Assembly (NCBI GenBank): GCA_005786815.1
Contig: SYDB01000174.1
Span: 1 to 8,186 of the forward strand
Direction of reading: 5' to 3'
Source of the DNA: Burkholderiales bacterium
GTDB lineage: Bacteria > Pseudomonadota > Gammaproteobacteria > Burkholderiales > Burkholderiaceae_C
DNA length: 8,186 nt
A model generated the notes under the pieces. It saw nothing but the letters and a program-made list of their open reading frames with translations. It had not been told where the DNA came from and made no database searches. A program made the position numbers and the translations under genes. Positions 5,933 through 8,186 of the stretch are shown here, in pieces (position 1 is the first letter of the stretch; each line of letters begins with the position of its first letter).

Positions 5933-6865
5933 ATGCAAAACTTTAAAGAAATCGTATTGGCCGAACCTCGGGGCTTTTGTGCAGGCGTTGACCGCGCCAT
6001 AGAAATCGTCGACCGGGCGCTGCTGAAATTTGGTAAACCCGTGTATGTGCGCCATGAGATTGTTCACAATACCTATGTGGTGGATGACCTCAAGAGTCGT
6101 GGTGCGATATTCATTGAAGATCTGAACGACGTACCGGCTGGCGCCACTTTGGTCTTTAGCGCACACGGGGTGCCTAAATCAGTAGAGGCTGAAGCGACGC
6201 GCCGTGGTTTTACTGTGTTTGATGCCACTTGTCCCTTGGTTACCAAGGTGCATGTAGAAGTCGCCAAGTTGCACAAAGAGGGCTTTGAGTTCGTGATGAT
6301 TGGCCACAGAGGTCATCCTGAAGTAGAAGGCACGATGGGCCAGTTGGTAGATGGCATTTATTTGGTGGAAGACGTTGCAGACGTTGCGATCATCCAACCC
6401 AAACAAACCGATCGCCTTGCCGTTGTGACGCAAACCACTTTGAGCGTGGACGATGCAGCTGAAATTACAGAGGCTGTCGTGGCGCGCTTTCCAAATATTC
6501 GTCGCCCAAAAATGCAAGACATCTGTTATGCGACCCAGAATAGACAAGATGCTGTCAAAGTGCTGAGTGCAGAAGTTGATTTGGTCATCGTTGTAGGCAG
6601 TCCTACCAGTTCCAACAGCAACCGCCTGCGTGATGTAGCGCAACGCTGTGGTGCGGAGAGCTATATGGTTGATACCGCAGCCGAACTTCAACCAGAATGG
6701 TTCGAGGGCAAGATCCGCGTTGGTCTAACGGCTGGCGCTTCAGCGCCAGATATCTTGGTGCAAGAGGTTATCACCCGTATTCGTTCTTTAGGCGCAGTGT
6801 CAGTGCGGACTTTGGATGGTATTCAAGAGACTATTAAATTTCCCTTGCCTAAAGGATTGAAGTAA
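5933..6865 (+). CDS. ispH: IspH (LytB), 4-hydroxy-3-methylbut-2-enyl diphosphate reductase
   Basis: The protein has 310 residues, normal for the family. IspH carries out the last step of the MEP pathway, reducing HMBPP to IPP and DMAPP with an oxygen-sensitive iron-sulfur cluster. The three cluster cysteines are present: C16 in RGFCAGV, C100 in DATCP and C198 in DICYAT. Substrate-binding landmarks are also visible: RHEIVHN (40-46, including H41 and H45), the [11 protein letters not shown] loop (about 124-134), the [13 protein letters not shown] block and [11 protein letters not shown] near the end. It follows the FKBP gene by eight bases and its TAA stop directly abuts the serS ATG, so the three genes almost certainly share a transcript. 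Nothing in the sequence suggests damage. Confidence 0.97.
   Translation: MQNFKEIVLAEPRGFCAGVDRAIEIVDRALLKFGKPVYVRHEIVHNTYVVDDLKSRGAIFIEDLNDVPAGATLVFSAHGVPKSVEAEATRRGFTVFDATCPLVTKVHVEVAKLHKEGFEFVMIGHRGHPEVEGTMGQLVDGIYLVEDVADVAIIQPKQTDRLAVVTQTTLSVDDAAEITEAVVARFPNIRRPKMQDICYATQNRQDAVKVLSAEVDLVIVVGSPTSSNSNRLRDVAQRCGAESYMVDTAAELQPEWFEGKIRVGLTAGASAPDILVQEVITRIRSLGAVSVRTLDGIQETIKFPLPKGLK
6851..6856 (+). promoter_or_regulatory. Ribosome binding site for serS, inside ispH
   Basis: AAAGGA lies nine bases before ATG 6866, within the final codons of ispH (PKGLK). It supports the serS start that directly follows the ispH stop, TAAATG. Confidence 0.6.
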
Positions 6866-8185
<1,320 letters not shown>

Positions 8186-8186
8186 C

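Overview
The window reads as chromosomal DNA from a betaproteobacterium, most likely Burkholderiales/Comamonadaceae-like. This rests on the character of the FdhD, SerS, IspH and SlpA-type FKBP proteins, the fkpB-ispH pairing, and a DUF3305-like remnant of the kind found beside formate dehydrogenase genes in that group. Base composition is moderate by eye, lower than is usual for large Comamonadaceae genomes. The organism call is inference from remembered family features, not from a search.

Layout, left to right. (1) Positions 1-225 hold the C-terminal part of a PIN-domain (VapC-like) ribonuclease that starts outside the window. (2) Positions 226-506 contain no intact gene. They appear to hold a deletion scar: the frameshifted 5' end of a DUF3305-like gene (248 to about 336) runs directly into an Ala/Pro-rich C-terminal tail of an unknown protein (to 436), which is followed by a strong intrinsic terminator (458-488). 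(3) fdhD (507-1394) overlaps by 8 bases a large FtsX-family ABC permease of the YbbP type (1387-4023). A telomere-like CCCCAA/CCCTAA hexamer array sits at the end of fdhD, just before the permease start. (4) On the minus strand, radC (5418-4729) and an Smr-domain gene (4732-4097) form a translationally coupled pair. It converges on the permease gene, with a hairpin terminator between them. (5) Divergent from radC across a 47-base gap is a tight plus-strand run of fkpB/slpA-type FKBP (5466-5924), ispH (5933-6865) and serS (6866-8185).

Most of the window is ordinary housekeeping: isoprenoid synthesis (ispH), protein folding (FKBP), serine-tRNA charging (serS), DNA processing (radC, Smr) and an envelope-related permease. 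I see no convincing new multi-gene system. The parts most worth a second look are the apparent collapse of a formate dehydrogenase locus that left fdhD behind, the terminator placed 18 bases upstream of fdhD with no visible promoter after it, and the quadruplex-prone hexamer array at the fdhD/permease junction.
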